Shown in pieces: positions 1 through 8,890 of a stretch of 64,000 bases of DNA; position 1 is the stretch's first letter; each line of letters begins with the position of its first letter. The position numbers were made by a program, and so were the translations under genes. Origin of the DNA: an uncultured Eubacterium sp. (GTDB lineage Bacteria; Bacillota; Clostridia; Lachnospirales; Lachnospiraceae); assembly GCF_937958975.1 (NCBI RefSeq), contig NZ_CALGRE010000002.1, forward strand, positions 1 through 64,000, given 5' to 3'. A model generated the notes under the pieces. That model was not told where the DNA came from and searched no databases. It was given only the letters and a program-made list of their open reading frames with translations.

Positions 1-463
1 CCTTCAACGTAATCAGCTCCGTAACACGCATACCGGTAGCATATAACAACTCAAGCATAGACCTGTCTCTTAATTCCTTCGGTGTATTTTTTGAAGGCTG
101 CTGTAACAGTGCATCAATCTCATTTATCGTCAAAATCTCTGGCGATTTTTTTATAATTTTAGGCGATTTTAATTGAGATGCGGGATTCTGTTCCAAATAT
201 CCCTCATCACACAAAAATCCAAAAAAAGCTTTCATTGATGCAATGCTTCTTGATATAGTTGTTGGCGCTCTGCCGATAGCGCTTAATGATGAAATATAAC
301 TCTCTAAAGTCTCTGCTGAGACCTTCTTAAGATTATCTATCTGATTATCTTCCAGATATGTAAAAAGTTTTTTAAGGTCCCTTTTATACGAGACCTCTGT
401 GTTGCTTGAAGTATTCTTTTCACTATGTAGTTTTAAAATGAATTCTTCAATTAATTTTTGCAT
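1..463 (-). CDS. xerD: Tyrosine recombinase XerD, 3' end cut by window edge
   Basis: Partial: the first 154 codons are present. XerD with XerC resolves chromosome dimers at dif during division. The visible part has the N-terminal SAM-like core-binding domain (about residues 1-90, including 'SYKRDLKKLFTYLED' and 'SIASMKAFFGFLCDEGYL') and the beginning of the catalytic domain, where 'LLYATGMRVTEL' carries the first catalytic arginine. The remaining H-x-x-R and tyrosine lie outside the window. ATG at 463 is preceded by GAGGAA five bases upstream. It follows the SpoIIM-like and NUDIX genes, and these genes also lie near each other in Bacillus. XerC or another integrase cannot be fully excluded without the C-terminus, but the context favours XerD. 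Confidence 0.9.
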   Translation of the reverse strand, partial: MQKLIEEFILKLHSEKNTSSNTEVSYKRDLKKLFTYLEDNQIDNLKKVSAETLESYISSLSAIGRAPTTISRSIASMKAFFGFLCDEGYLEQNPASQLKSPKIIKKSPEILTINEIDALLQQPSKNTPKELRDRSMLELLYATGMRVTELITLK

Positions 464-503
464 TTTTTCCTCGCTATACTCTTTTTCTAGAGTGATAAAT
501 CCT

Positions 504-532
504 ATTATATAAGCCTTTTGAAATAAAATCAA
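504..532 (-). promoter_or_regulatory. SigA-type promoter for xerD
   Basis: On the minus strand TTGATT (527-532) and TATAAT (504-509) are separated by 17 bases, 41 bases upstream of the xerD start. The rest of the 464-635 gap holds no gene or clear hairpin. Confidence 0.6.
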
Positions 533-635
533 ACACATTTTTCAACACAAAAATGCCTGGATTTTAGGGTTACATAAAAAAGACACCACATATGCCAAAA
601 GACAATTTATGAACAACAATATCTTGTAAATAATT

Positions 636-1091
636 TTAAAATAATTGAACGAAAAAAATTTCTAAAAAACTGCCTACAATCAACATTGCGAAACTTATAA
701 TTCTTCCCCTCACTCTTTTTGTGTCATCAAACATAAAAACTGCACCGAAAATTTTTACCACTGCAATAATGCTTCCATGTATCAGTAATGTCGTATGACT
801 ATTCAGCGATACGGTTATGATTCCGGCAATTAAAAAAGAATAATAAAATATTATTAATAATAGTATTTTATCTTTCATCTTAAAAAATGATAAGACAAAA
901 ATCAAAACCCAGAATCTCAAATTATGCGACAAGATATAAATATAACTGTCAAAATAATTTATCAATTCAATTCTCTGTACATTCTCAAAAGAAAAATCTA
1001 TGCCAAGAAAATTATATATCAAAGTTCCTAATATAACTCCCAAAAAAAAGGCATAGATTTTATAGTTTGTCCATATAGCCTTAAAATTCAT
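636..1091 (-). CDS. Small integral membrane protein, probable divergent SpoIIM
   Basis: 151 residues, almost entirely hydrophobic, with four to five membrane segments (about 10-30, 45-65, 75-95, 100-120, 130-150). The N-terminal 'YAFFLGVILGTLIYNFLG' resembles the opening segment of SpoIIM, the stage II sporulation protein that works with SpoIID and SpoIIP in peptidoglycan remodelling during engulfment. SpoIIM is usually around 200 residues, so this copy is short. Position supports the call: it lies between a NUDIX ADP-ribose pyrophosphatase and xerD, close to the place of spoIIM in Bacillus. An AGGTGAT ribosome site precedes the ATG. The assignment rests on context plus membrane pattern, and it could be an unrelated membrane protein. 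Confidence 0.5.
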   Translation of the reverse strand: MNFKAIWTNYKIYAFFLGVILGTLIYNFLGIDFSFENVQRIELINYFDSYIYILSHNLRFWVLIFVLSFFKMKDKILLLIIFYYSFLIAGIITVSLNSHTTLLIHGSIIAVVKIFGAVFMFDDTKRVRGRIISFAMLIVGSFLEIFFVQLF

Positions 1092-1163
1092 ATATTATCC
1101 AATCACCTGTTTGTATAATATATTCCAATAAAACTATATCATACCAATAATTTATTTTCTTTT

Positions 1164-1700
1164 TTAGCGAACATATTTATTATAATATGTCAATAACGCT
1201 GCTATCGTCTTTGAATCATTTATTTCATTAGACAGAATCTTATCCAATAACGCTTGTATGGTATATATTTCCAAAGAAATATCCTCATCCTCATCAAAAT
1301 TTTGTTCGGTTTTCTCTAAATCGAAAGCCACATAAATATCTATTTTTTCTCCCGAATATGCGACAGCTGGAACTATTGTCTGTAAAAATTCAATTTTTGC
1401 TGACCTGTATCCGGTTTCTTCTTCTAATTCCCGCAATGCACATTCTACCGTAGGTTCACCTACTCCATCTTTGCCGCCTGCCGGTATCTCTAATGTAAAC
1501 TTATCAATTGCATTTCTCCATTGACGCACCATGATAATTCTCCCATCTTCTAAAACAGGAATCACCGCAGCCGCCCCTTTATGTTCCAAATAATCCCATT
1601 TCACAAGATTTCCTTTGGGAGTTAAAATTTCATCTTTGCAAAAATCTAAAATAGCCCCCTGATACACAATCTCCCGATTGATTCTTTTAAACTTTTCCAT
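1164..1700 (-). CDS. nudF: NUDIX hydrolase, ADP-ribose pyrophosphatase type
   Basis: 178 residues. A perfect Nudix box (G-x5-E-x7-REL-x-EE-x-G-Y) spans residues 76-98, ending 'RELEEETGY', which provides the Mg-binding glutamates. The N-terminal part ('MEKFKRINREIVYQGAILDF' and 'VIPVLEDGRIIMVRQWR') is typical of the NudF/ADPRase branch that cleaves ADP-ribose to AMP and ribose 5-phosphate. Length and layout are normal. It lies 16 bases after proC and upstream of the SpoIIM-like gene and xerD, probably as one transcript. The family is secure; exact substrate preference is inferred from the subfamily. Confidence 0.88.
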   Translation of the reverse strand: MEKFKRINREIVYQGAILDFCKDEILTPKGNLVKWDYLEHKGAAAVIPVLEDGRIIMVRQWRNAIDKFTLEIPAGGKDGVGEPTVECALRELEEETGYRSAKIEFLQTIVPAVAYSGEKIDIYVAFDLEKTEQNFDEDEDISLEIYTIQALLDKILSNEINDSKTIAALLTYYNKYVR

Positions 1701-1716
1701 TTCACGTTTACCTCTA

Positions 1717-2511
1717 TTATTTTATATTGTTACATTTGTCAAAACATGCTTCTGTCGCCGCAAAAACTGCCTTTCTAAATCCGTTTTTTTCTAATTGTTC
1801 CACCCCCGCAATTGTAGTTCCTCCCGGTGAACAAACCATATCCTTCAACTCAGCGGGATGTTTTCCTGTTTCTAACATCAGTTTCGCAGAACCTAAAACC
1901 GTCTGTGCAACAAATGTATATGCATCTTTTCTTGCCATTCCACATTTCACAGCACTATCTGCCAATGCCTCCATAAACATAAAAACATATGCCGGCGAAC
2001 TTCCACTGGCACATACAACACTATTCATCATTTTTTCATCCACCACCTGTATTTTCCCTACAGATTCAAAAATCTTATGAATATCTTCTATTTCTTCTCC
2101 GGAAAATATATCTCCATCAAAGCACACTCCTGTCATTCCTTCTCCAACCATTGCAGGTGTATTCGGCATAGACCTCACAATTCTGTCCGTCTTGAATATT
2201 TCTGCCAACTGTTTTACTGTAAATCCCGGTGCTAAAGATATAAGTATATTATTATCCGTGATATACTCTGATATCTCCTTTGCCACTCTCTCAAACATTT
2301 GAGGTTTTACTGCTAATATAATATATTTTGCTTCCTGTACAACACCAATATTATTGTCCTTAAATGCAATTCCTTCATGTATCGAAAATTCCTCCATCTT
2401 TTCTTTGGAGCTTCTATGAAAAATAATATTATCTTTGCCAAAGATGTCTTTCACTCCAGAAAGCATTGCTGTTCCCATGTTTCCCATACCAATAAATCCT
2501 AATATTGCCAT
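1717..2511 (-). CDS. proC: Pyrroline-5-carboxylate reductase
   Basis: 264 residues. Catalyses the last step of proline synthesis, NAD(P)H-dependent reduction of 1-pyrroline-5-carboxylate. The N-terminal Rossmann motif 'GFIGMGNMGTAMLSG' begins at residue 5; the middle has 'RSMPNTPAMVGEGMTG'; the C-terminal dimerisation/active-site part has 'SGSSPAYVFMFMEALADSA' and the family signature around 'SPGGTTIAGVEQLE'. The length matches the family. ATG is preceded by AGGAGGTG. An extended -10 (TGCTATACT on the minus strand, 2537-2545) just upstream may be its promoter. proA and proB are not nearby. Confidence 0.95.
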   Translation of the reverse strand: MAILGFIGMGNMGTAMLSGVKDIFGKDNIIFHRSSKEKMEEFSIHEGIAFKDNNIGVVQEAKYIILAVKPQMFERVAKEISEYITDNNILISLAPGFTVKQLAEIFKTDRIVRSMPNTPAMVGEGMTGVCFDGDIFSGEEIEDIHKIFESVGKIQVVDEKMMNSVVCASGSSPAYVFMFMEALADSAVKCGMARKDAYTFVAQTVLGSAKLMLETGKHPAELKDMVCSPGGTTIAGVEQLEKNGFRKAVFAATEACFDKCNNIK

Positions 2512-2556
2512 ATTACACCTCCTATTTTTCCAAGTAAGTATAGCACAGTTTTATTC

Positions 2557-3294
2557 CTATGTGTTTTCTTTTTTAAATAATATCTGTATACAATAAAATA
2601 TTGCAGTCACCATTAATATCATGATTATAAACGGAATTACATCTTCATGATAATCCATTCCCATATATGGAACAAAAAATCCCCGCCAATCCATACCGGA
2701 ATAAAAAAGACTATTATAAGGGTGAGATGTTATAAAACATAACAATTGTGATGCTCCAATAAAAGTACACTGAAATACTATCATTTTCTCACTGCCAAAC
2801 CTTTTTATATAAATAAAAGCAATTATAATTGCCAATGTTAATGCAGAATATATTGCAACATCTACGCTTTCTCCACATTCATTTAACGAATGAATGCTAT
2901 AATGTATTTTTTCCGATTCCGGAAAAATTTCCTCTATATACTCAATATATAGATTTACCAGAATTGTTACAATAACATAAATTATTTTCATAAAGAATAT
3001 ATACCCAATAATAAATTTACTCCCCTGTCTCCAATATCTTTGTATGAAATAGAATATCGTCATACCCAAAACCGCTCCTATAATAATACATGACAAGTTA
3101 TCTCTGATAATACATCCTATCATTCCACCTATCAACATTCCAAAATAGGTTCCTATTATCCCACTTCTAATCTTCATATTTATTTTGTAAGTAAAAAAAA
3201 CTAACACGAAACCCAAAACAAAACTAACAATATCTAAAATAATCGCCATATGGACATCATAGAATAAAAAATTAATTACATTATCATTTGCCAT
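2557..3294 (-). CDS. Polytopic membrane protein of unknown function
   Basis: 245 residues. Not recognised as a member of a named family. It shows about seven hydrophobic segments (16-36, 44-68, 72-85, 96-116, 150-165, 174-190, 220-237) and one soluble stretch around residues 118-148 rich in Glu and Ser with a lone Cys ('SLNECGESVD'). No catalytic motif is visible. AAGGAG lies six bases before the ATG. It is preceded by the rny terminator and followed by proC after 45 bases, so it is probably expressed from its own promoter in the AT-rich gap upstream. Confidence 0.7.
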   Translation of the reverse strand: MANDNVINFLFYDVHMAIILDIVSFVLGFVLVFFTYKINMKIRSGIIGTYFGMLIGGMIGCIIRDNLSCIIIGAVLGMTIFYFIQRYWRQGSKFIIGYIFFMKIIYVIVTILVNLYIEYIEEIFPESEKIHYSIHSLNECGESVDVAIYSALTLAIIIAFIYIKRFGSEKMIVFQCTFIGASQLLCFITSHPYNSLFYSGMDWRGFFVPYMGMDYHEDVIPFIIMILMVTAIFYCIQILFKKENT

Positions 3295-3382
3295 TTTTCT
3301 CTCCTTTTATATCTTTTTAATAAATTAAATTATAAAAGCAATCTGTATATAAAGTTAATATATAAATGTTACATTTTTGTAT

Positions 3383-3413
3383 AAAAACAGCCATCATACA
3401 TAAGTATGATGGC
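3383..3413 (-). terminator. Intrinsic terminator after rny
   Basis: Perfect 10-bp stem (GCCATCATAC at 3390-3399 with GTATGATGGC at 3404-3413), 4-base loop, then a T run on the minus strand (3383-3387). Confidence 0.85.
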
Positions 3414-3430
3414 TTAATAACGTAGATTAT

Positions 3431-4984
3431 TTATTTTGCGTAATCTATGGCTCTCGATTCCCTTACAACGTTAACTTTTATCTGTCCAGGATATTCTAAT
3501 TCATCTTCAATCTGCTTAGAAATATTTCTAGCCATGATAACCATATCAGCATCTGATATCTTTTCAGGGATAACCATAACACGAACCTCTCTACCTGCCT
3601 GAATGGCAAAAGATTTGTCAACTCCTTCATATGAGTTCGTAATATCTTCTAACTGTTTTAATCTGTTTGTATATGTTTCAAGTGTTTCACGTCTTGCACC
3701 TGGTCTGGCAGCAGAAATCGCATCCGCGGCCTGCACAATACAAGCTATAAGTGTTTCCGGCTCCACATCACCATGATGTGCTTCAACAGCATTAATCACT
3801 GTAGCCGATTCTTTGTATTTTCTACACAAATCAACACCTAACTGTATATGAGTTCCTTCCATTTCATGGTCAACTGCTTTTCCAATGTCATGCAATAAAC
3901 CAGCTCTCTTTGCAATTCTGACATCCAATCCTAATTCAGCTGCAAGCAACCCAGATAAATGCGCAACTTCAATAGAATGTTTCAAAGCATTCTGACCATA
4001 ACTGGTTCTAAACTTCATCTTTCCGAGAAGTTTTACCAGCTCAGGATGTATACCATGTACTCCCACTTCAAGTGTAGCAGACTCTCCTTCTTCACGAATC
4101 ATAGTCTCTACCTCTTTTTGAGCTTTATTGACCATTTCTTCAATTCTTGTAGGTTGTATTCTGCCATCTACAACAAGCTTCTCCAGGGCTATTCTAGCCA
4201 CTTCTCTCCTAATCGGGTCAAATCCTGATAAAACAACTGCTTCCGGTGTATCATCAATAATCAAATCAACACCAGTCAGTGATTCAAGAGTTCTTATATT
4301 TCTTCCCTCTCTACCAATTATTCTACCCTTCATTTCATCATTAGGAAGTGAAACTACTGAAATTGTAGTCTCAGAAACATGATCTGTAGCACACTTTTGA
4401 ATCGCATTTACTACCAACTCTTTCGCACGCTTATCAGCATCTTCTTTTGCCTGCGTTTCTAATTCCTTAACTAATTTAGCAGTCTCAATTTTAATTTCTT
4501 CTTCAACAGTTTTTAATAAATATTCTTTTGCCTGTTCGGAGGTTAATCCAGAGATTCTTTCAAGTTCCTGTACGCGTTGTTCGCTTAATTTATCTACTTT
4601 AGCTTTCGTCTCAATCAGCTCATTTTCCTGATTTTTCAGACTATTCTCTTTCTTTTCAAGTGCGTCTGCTTTTCTCTCCACAGACTCTTCCTTGTTAAGA
4701 ACACGCTTCTCATATCGCTGTACTTCCGCTCTTCGCTCTTTAATTTCTTTGTCGAGTTCATTTTTGGTTTTAAGGTTTTCTTCCTTAGCTTCCAAAAGTG
4801 CCTCTTTTTTCTTTGCCTCCGCAGTCTTAATAGCTTCGTCTATAATTTCACGAGCCTTGTCCTCTGCCGAGCCAATCTTCTTTTCAACAACATTTTTTCT
4901 AATTTGTGTTGCTACAAAAGCAGAAATTAAAGCAACTACGATGGCAATTACAATACATATGATTAACCAAGTAGTATCACTCAC
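3431..4984 (-). CDS. rny: Ribonuclease Y
   Basis: 517 residues, normal length. Membrane-anchored endoribonuclease that starts mRNA decay. Order of parts: one transmembrane segment (about residues 5-25), a long Lys/Glu-rich coiled coil (about 30-200), a KH RNA-binding domain with 'GRIIGREGRNIRTLESLTG', then an HD metal-phosphohydrolase domain with 'HSIEVAHLSG' and 'AGLLHDIGKAVDHE'. The start codon is GTG at 4984, with AAGGAGG seven bases upstream. It lies downstream of recA and recX, as in many Clostridia, but has its own promoter and terminator. Confidence 0.97.
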   Translation of the reverse strand: MSDTTWLIICIVIAIVVALISAFVATQIRKNVVEKKIGSAEDKAREIIDEAIKTAEAKKKEALLEAKEENLKTKNELDKEIKERRAEVQRYEKRVLNKEESVERKADALEKKENSLKNQENELIETKAKVDKLSEQRVQELERISGLTSEQAKEYLLKTVEEEIKIETAKLVKELETQAKEDADKRAKELVVNAIQKCATDHVSETTISVVSLPNDEMKGRIIGREGRNIRTLESLTGVDLIIDDTPEAVVLSGFDPIRREVARIALEKLVVDGRIQPTRIEEMVNKAQKEVETMIREEGESATLEVGVHGIHPELVKLLGKMKFRTSYGQNALKHSIEVAHLSGLLAAELGLDVRIAKRAGLLHDIGKAVDHEMEGTHIQLGVDLCRKYKESATVINAVEAHHGDVEPETLIACIVQAADAISAARPGARRETLETYTNRLKQLEDITNSYEGVDKSFAIQAGREVRVMVIPEKISDADMVIMARNISKQIEDELEYPGQIKVNVVRESRAIDYAK

Positions 4985-5030
4985 AGGAGCACCTCCTTAT
5001 TTAGTTTTCATTGTACAATACAACATATCT

Positions 5031-5059
5031 ATTTTACTTTATAAACATAGTTATGTCAA
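5031..5059 (-). promoter_or_regulatory. SigA-type promoter for rny
   Basis: TTGACA (5054-5059) and TAAAAT (5031-5036) on the minus strand with a 17-base spacer, about 47 bases before the rny start codon. Confidence 0.7.
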
Positions 5060-5136
5060 GTAAAGGTATGTCATATTAACGATATTTATAACAAGATATT
5101 GTACTTTTTTATATAATTTTACGGTATATATTGTAA

Positions 5137-5745
5137 TCAATACATCTCTTCTATGTACTTTGACAAAACTTTTTTTATATCGCTATAATAGTAGCCCTTA
5201 CTCACCAGATACCTATAAAATTTCTGTATATCTTTTTGTTCTCTCAAATCATATTTCGATATTTTCTTTTCTATCACTTTACTTAATGAATCTTCTTCCT
5301 CATATCCGCTTTCTTCTAAAGCCCTTACAATAATTTCTTTCTCTATTCCTTTAACATACAGCTCCTGAATCAGCTGCTTTTTGCTTTTAACAGCCGATTT
5401 ATAGTCAATATAAAGCAATGCATATCTAAAATCATCTATCAGACCATATTCCTCCAAATATGAGATGACACGGTTTATTATACTCTCCGGATAATATCCG
5501 TTCTGCAATTTTTCACGAATCTGTTTTACTGTTTTATAATTATCATCAAGAATATAAAGAGCCCTCTCCCGGGCTCTTTTATATAAAATATCAAAAATTT
5601 CTAAATACGTTCCTTCATCTATCACGGAATTTTCTGCGATATGATATTTTCTGATTTCCCCCTTATAAAGCATAAAAGATATATCATTATCAAGAGTGAC
5701 CAGTATTCTGTTCCCCTTCGGTTCTATTTTTAATACGCTGTACAT
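5137..5745 (-). CDS. recX: Regulatory protein RecX
   Basis: 202 residues from the chosen start. RecX binds RecA filaments and limits recombinase activity. The three-helix repeats are visible: 'ALYILDDNYKTVKQIREKL', 'VISYLEEYGLIDDFRYALLY' and 'KKQLIQELYVKGIEKEIIVRAL'. A longer frame opens at 5793 inside recA, but ATG at 5745 is better: it lies one base after the recA stop and GGAG sits seven bases upstream within the last recA codons. This points to translational coupling with recA and expression under the same SOS promoter. Confidence 0.9.
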   Translation of the reverse strand: MYSVLKIEPKGNRILVTLDNDISFMLYKGEIRKYHIAENSVIDEGTYLEIFDILYKRARERALYILDDNYKTVKQIREKLQNGYYPESIINRVISYLEEYGLIDDFRYALLYIDYKSAVKSKKQLIQELYVKGIEKEIIVRALEESGYEEEDSLSKVIEKKISKYDLREQKDIQKFYRYLVSKGYYYSDIKKVLSKYIEEMY

Positions 5746-5746
5746 A

Positions 5747-6790
5747 TTATTCTCCGGCTGATGTGGCAGAACTATCCTTAACTTCCTCCTCACTGCCCTC
5801 TAATGCATAATATTCGCGTACTTTAGCCTCCACTTCGTCCATAATCTCAGGATGCTCTACAAAGTATTTTTTTGCATTTTCACGTCCCTGACCAATTTTT
5901 TCAGTATTGTATGCATACCATGAACCACTCTTTATCACAACACCGCAATTCGCAGCCAAATCCAGAATATCACCTTCTCTGGAAATACCTTTGCCAAACA
6001 TAATATCAAATTCTGCTTCCTTAAACGGTGGAGCAATCTTATTTTTTACAACCTTAACTCTTGCCCGGTTACCAACCATTTCGCCGCCAACCTTTAATGT
6101 TTCAATCCTTCTGACATCAAGTCTTACAGACGCATAAAACTTTAATGCGCGTCCACCGGTCGTTGTCTCCGGATTTCCAAACATAACACCAATCTTTTCT
6201 CTCAACTGATTAATAAAAACAACTGCACATCCGGTTTTATTCATAATACCGGTAAGTTTTCTCAATGCCTGCGACATCAATCTGGCATGCTGCCCCATGT
6301 GAGAATCTCCCATATCTCCATCGATTTCTGCTTTCGGCACCAACGCTGCAACTGAGTCTACAATAATAATATCTACGGCGCCTGACCTAACCATCGTCTC
6401 AGTAATTTCAAGTGCCTGTTCGCCATAATCAGGCTGTGAAATATATAAATTGTCAATATCAACACCGATTGCTTTTGCATATACCGGGTCAAGGGCATGT
6501 TCGGCATCAATAAAGCCTGCCACACCACCTCTTTTTTGTGTCTCAGCTATCATATGTAAGGCCACTGTAGTTTTACCACTGGATTCCGGACCATAAATCT
6601 CAATTACACGTCCCTTTGGAATACCTCCAAGACCTAATGCAAGGTCTAAACTTAGGGAACCTGTAGGAATAGTCTCAACATTTATTTTATTCCCCGAATC
6701 TCCCAATTTCATAATCGCACCTTTTCCGTGCTGTTTTTCAATCTGTGATATGGCTGCATCTAATGCTTTTAACTTATCTTCTTTATTCAT
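5747..6790 (-). CDS. recA: Recombinase RecA
   Basis: 347 residues. Forms filaments on single-stranded DNA, carries out strand exchange and triggers LexA self-cleavage. Walker A 'GPESSGKT' is at residues 67-74; Walker B lies in 'VDIIIVDSVAAL'; loop L2 follows 'FINQLREKIGVMFGNPETTTGG'. The C-terminal tail is acidic. Two ATGs compete: 6802 and 6790. The second is preferred since AGGAAG lies six bases before it and it aligns with usual RecA starts. It shares a transcript with recX and is controlled by the LexA box and promoter just upstream. Confidence 0.97.
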   Translation of the reverse strand: MNKEDKLKALDAAISQIEKQHGKGAIMKLGDSGNKINVETIPTGSLSLDLALGLGGIPKGRVIEIYGPESSGKTTVALHMIAETQKRGGVAGFIDAEHALDPVYAKAIGVDIDNLYISQPDYGEQALEITETMVRSGAVDIIIVDSVAALVPKAEIDGDMGDSHMGQHARLMSQALRKLTGIMNKTGCAVVFINQLREKIGVMFGNPETTTGGRALKFYASVRLDVRRIETLKVGGEMVGNRARVKVVKNKIAPPFKEAEFDIMFGKGISREGDILDLAANCGVVIKSGSWYAYNTEKIGQGRENAKKYFVEHPEIMDEVEAKVREYYALEGSEEEVKDSSATSAGE

Positions 6791-6825
6791 ATTCTTCCTC
6801 ATTTCAATTATTAATCGCTTTTATT

Positions 6826-6839
6826 CGAACTTATGTTCG
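6826..6839. promoter_or_regulatory. LexA (SOS) box of recA-recX
   Basis: CGAAC-TTAT-GTTCG is a perfect inverted repeat matching the Gram-positive SOS box (CGAACnnnnGTTCG). It lies directly downstream of the recA -10 element, over the expected transcription start, so bound LexA would block the promoter. Confidence 0.92.
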
Positions 6840-6844
6840 TTATT

Positions 6845-6873
6845 ATGATAATACAATATTCTGTTAATGTCAA
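6845..6873 (-). promoter_or_regulatory. SigA-type promoter for recA-recX
   Basis: TTGACA (6868-6873) and TATCAT (6845-6850) on the minus strand, 17-base spacer, directly upstream of the LexA box. Confidence 0.8.
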
Positions 6874-6956
6874 TATTATTTTTTTGCCTTAATAATGGAT
6901 TTTCCATTGATACAATTATATTCCTTATTCATTTATTAAGCAACATTTTATTATAT

Positions 6957-6998
6957 AAAAATGCTGTCATATCAGTAATTTTTACAAACATGACAGCA
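6957..6998 (-). terminator. Terminator after the aminotransferase gene
   Basis: Stem TGCTGTCAT (6962-6970) with ATGACAGCA (6990-6998), 9 bp, followed on the minus strand by a T-rich tract. It separates the pgsA-aminotransferase transcript from recA. Confidence 0.75.
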
Positions 6999-7017
6999 CT
7001 ATTTATGCTTATTACGA

Positions 7018-8307
7018 TTAAACTTCTAACATTTTTTCAATAGTTGCAATCTTAGTACAACAAATAAGAATTTTACTTGCCTCAATCAATTCTTCCGGAG
7101 TTGCATACGATGGAGCAATTCTAATATTTTTATCTTCCGGGTCTTTTCCATATGGATATGTTGCACCTGCACCTGTAAGAACCATTCCTGCATCCTTACA
7201 CATTTTTACTATTTTCTTTGCACATCCATTCATGACATCCAGAGAGATAAAATATCCACCATTTGGATTCGTCCATGTGGCAATATCTGCACCTTTCAAC
7301 TCTTCTTCAAACATTTTCAGAACTGCCTGAAACTTTGGTCTCATCTTATCCGCATGTTTCATCATATGCGCTTTCATTCCTTCAAAATCTTTAAAATATC
7401 TCGCATGTCTTAACTGATTTATTTTATCAAAACCAATTGTCTGAATTGCCAACTGTGTCTTTATTTCTTCAAGATTTGCCTTAGAAGAAGCCAGTGCAGC
7501 AACACCGGAACCTGAAAATGAAATTTTAGATGTTGAAGCAAATTCATAAACCATATCCGGATTTCCTGCCTTCTCACACTCTTCTAATATGTTTAATATT
7601 TTATCCTGTCTATTTTCATCTTCATATAAATGATGAATTGCATAAGCATTATCCCAGAAAATTCTAAAATCCTTCGCTGCCGGTTTTAATGCTGCCATTC
7701 TCTTTACAACTTCATCTGAATACGATATACCTGTAGGATTTGCATACTTTGGAACACACCAGATACCCTTAATTGCAGCATCTTCGGACACCAATTTTTC
7801 AACCATATCCATGTCAGGACCTTCCTCTGACATTGGAATATTAATCATTTCAATTCCAAAATACTCTGTAATGGCAAAATGTCTGTCGTATCCAGGAACA
7901 GGACATAACCATTTTACTTTATCTAACTTACACCAAGGTGTCTCTCCCATAATACCATGTGTAAACGCTCTCGATACCGAATCATACATTATATTTAAGC
8001 TTGCATTTCCGTACACAATAACATTTTCCGGCGATACTTCCATAATGTCTGCCATCATTTTTTTTGCTTCCGGTATTCCGTCTAACAAACCATAGTTTCT
8101 ACAATCCAATCCGTTTGACGCTATCAGCTCTGAAGAACTATTCAAGATATCGAACATTCCCATTGTAAGCTCAAGCTGATCCGGCCCCGGCTTTCCTCTT
8201 GACATATCAAGATTAATTTCTGTCTCGCAAATTTTAGCGTATTCCGCCTTTAAATTATTAAGTTCTTCGTTTAATTCTTCCTTTGATAAAGTATTGTACC
8301 CTGCCAT
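7018..8307 (-). CDS. Class I/II aminotransferase, AspT (MocR-like) type
   Basis: 429 residues. A PLP-dependent fold type I enzyme. 'SRGKPGPDQLEL' near the N-terminus, 'YANPTGISY', 'IFWDNAYAIHHL' (Asp that contacts the PLP nitrogen) and 'STSKISFSGSG' (the Lys that forms the internal aldimine) are all present. The sequence resembles the subgroup 1c aspartate aminotransferases typified by Corynebacterium AspT rather than classical AspC. Probable reaction: aspartate plus 2-oxoglutarate to oxaloacetate plus glutamate. It is downstream of pgsA by 33 bases and ends in a strong terminator. The fold is certain; aspartate specificity is inferred from the subfamily. Confidence 0.85.
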   Translation of the reverse strand: MAGYNTLSKEELNEELNNLKAEYAKICETEINLDMSRGKPGPDQLELTMGMFDILNSSSELIASNGLDCRNYGLLDGIPEAKKMMADIMEVSPENVIVYGNASLNIMYDSVSRAFTHGIMGETPWCKLDKVKWLCPVPGYDRHFAITEYFGIEMINIPMSEEGPDMDMVEKLVSEDAAIKGIWCVPKYANPTGISYSDEVVKRMAALKPAAKDFRIFWDNAYAIHHLYEDENRQDKILNILEECEKAGNPDMVYEFASTSKISFSGSGVAALASSKANLEEIKTQLAIQTIGFDKINQLRHARYFKDFEGMKAHMMKHADKMRPKFQAVLKMFEEELKGADIATWTNPNGGYFISLDVMNGCAKKIVKMCKDAGMVLTGAGATYPYGKDPEDKNIRIAPSYATPEELIEASKILICCTKIATIEKMLEV

Positions 8308-8340
8308 TTTCTTCCTCCTAAATATTATTAAAACTACCTT

Positions 8341-8871
8341 TTAATTTTTCAGTACATCTATATTCTTTACTACATAATCAATCATAGAAATGATTGTCAG
8401 TGCAAGAGATATCCAAATAAGTACCCACCCCGCTATATCAAATACGGTATGTGGTATATCAATGATTAAAACTATAATCATAACCATCTGAAATGCTGTT
8501 TTAAATTTGCCCCACCAGCCGGCTGCTAAAACCGTTCCCTGGTCTGCGGCTAAAATTCTAAAACCACTGATAAATAATTCTCTACTAATAATTATAATAA
8601 CAACCCATGCCGGAATCTTTGCCGGAGTCAGACATATAAGTGCCGCACAAACCAGCAGTTTATCTGCCAAGGGGTCAATAAATTTACCAAAATTCGTTAC
8701 AAGATTATATCGTCTGGCTATCTTCCCATCAAGAAAATCTGTAAGGCTCGCCACTATAAAAATCCCAACAGCAATATAATTGTTAAATGGCACTTTATCA
8801 ACCAACATAAAAACCACAAAAAAAGGGATACATAAAACTCTGAATATTGTCAATTTGTTTGGTAAATTCAT
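8341..8871 (-). CDS. pgsA: CDP-diacylglycerol-glycerol-3-phosphate 3-phosphatidyltransferase
   Basis: 176 residues. Makes phosphatidylglycerol phosphate from CDP-diacylglycerol and glycerol 3-phosphate in the membrane. The CDP-alcohol phosphatidyltransferase signature D-G-x2-A-R-x8-G-x3-D-x3-D is complete at residues 48-70 (D48, G49, A52, R53, G62, D66, D70). Five to six membrane segments and normal length. It starts 19 bases after the rimO stop; rimO-pgsA neighbourhood is common in Firmicutes, which supports co-transcription. Confidence 0.94.
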   Translation of the reverse strand: MNLPNKLTIFRVLCIPFFVVFMLVDKVPFNNYIAVGIFIVASLTDFLDGKIARRYNLVTNFGKFIDPLADKLLVCAALICLTPAKIPAWVVIIIISRELFISGFRILAADQGTVLAAGWWGKFKTAFQMVMIIVLIIDIPHTVFDIAGWVLIWISLALTIISMIDYVVKNIDVLKN

Positions 8872-8890
8872 ATATCCTCCTAAAACTTAA

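Noticed and set aside
5746..5793. Longer recX starting inside recA
   Set aside because: No ribosome site precedes it; ATG 5745 has GGAG at good spacing and abuts the recA stop.
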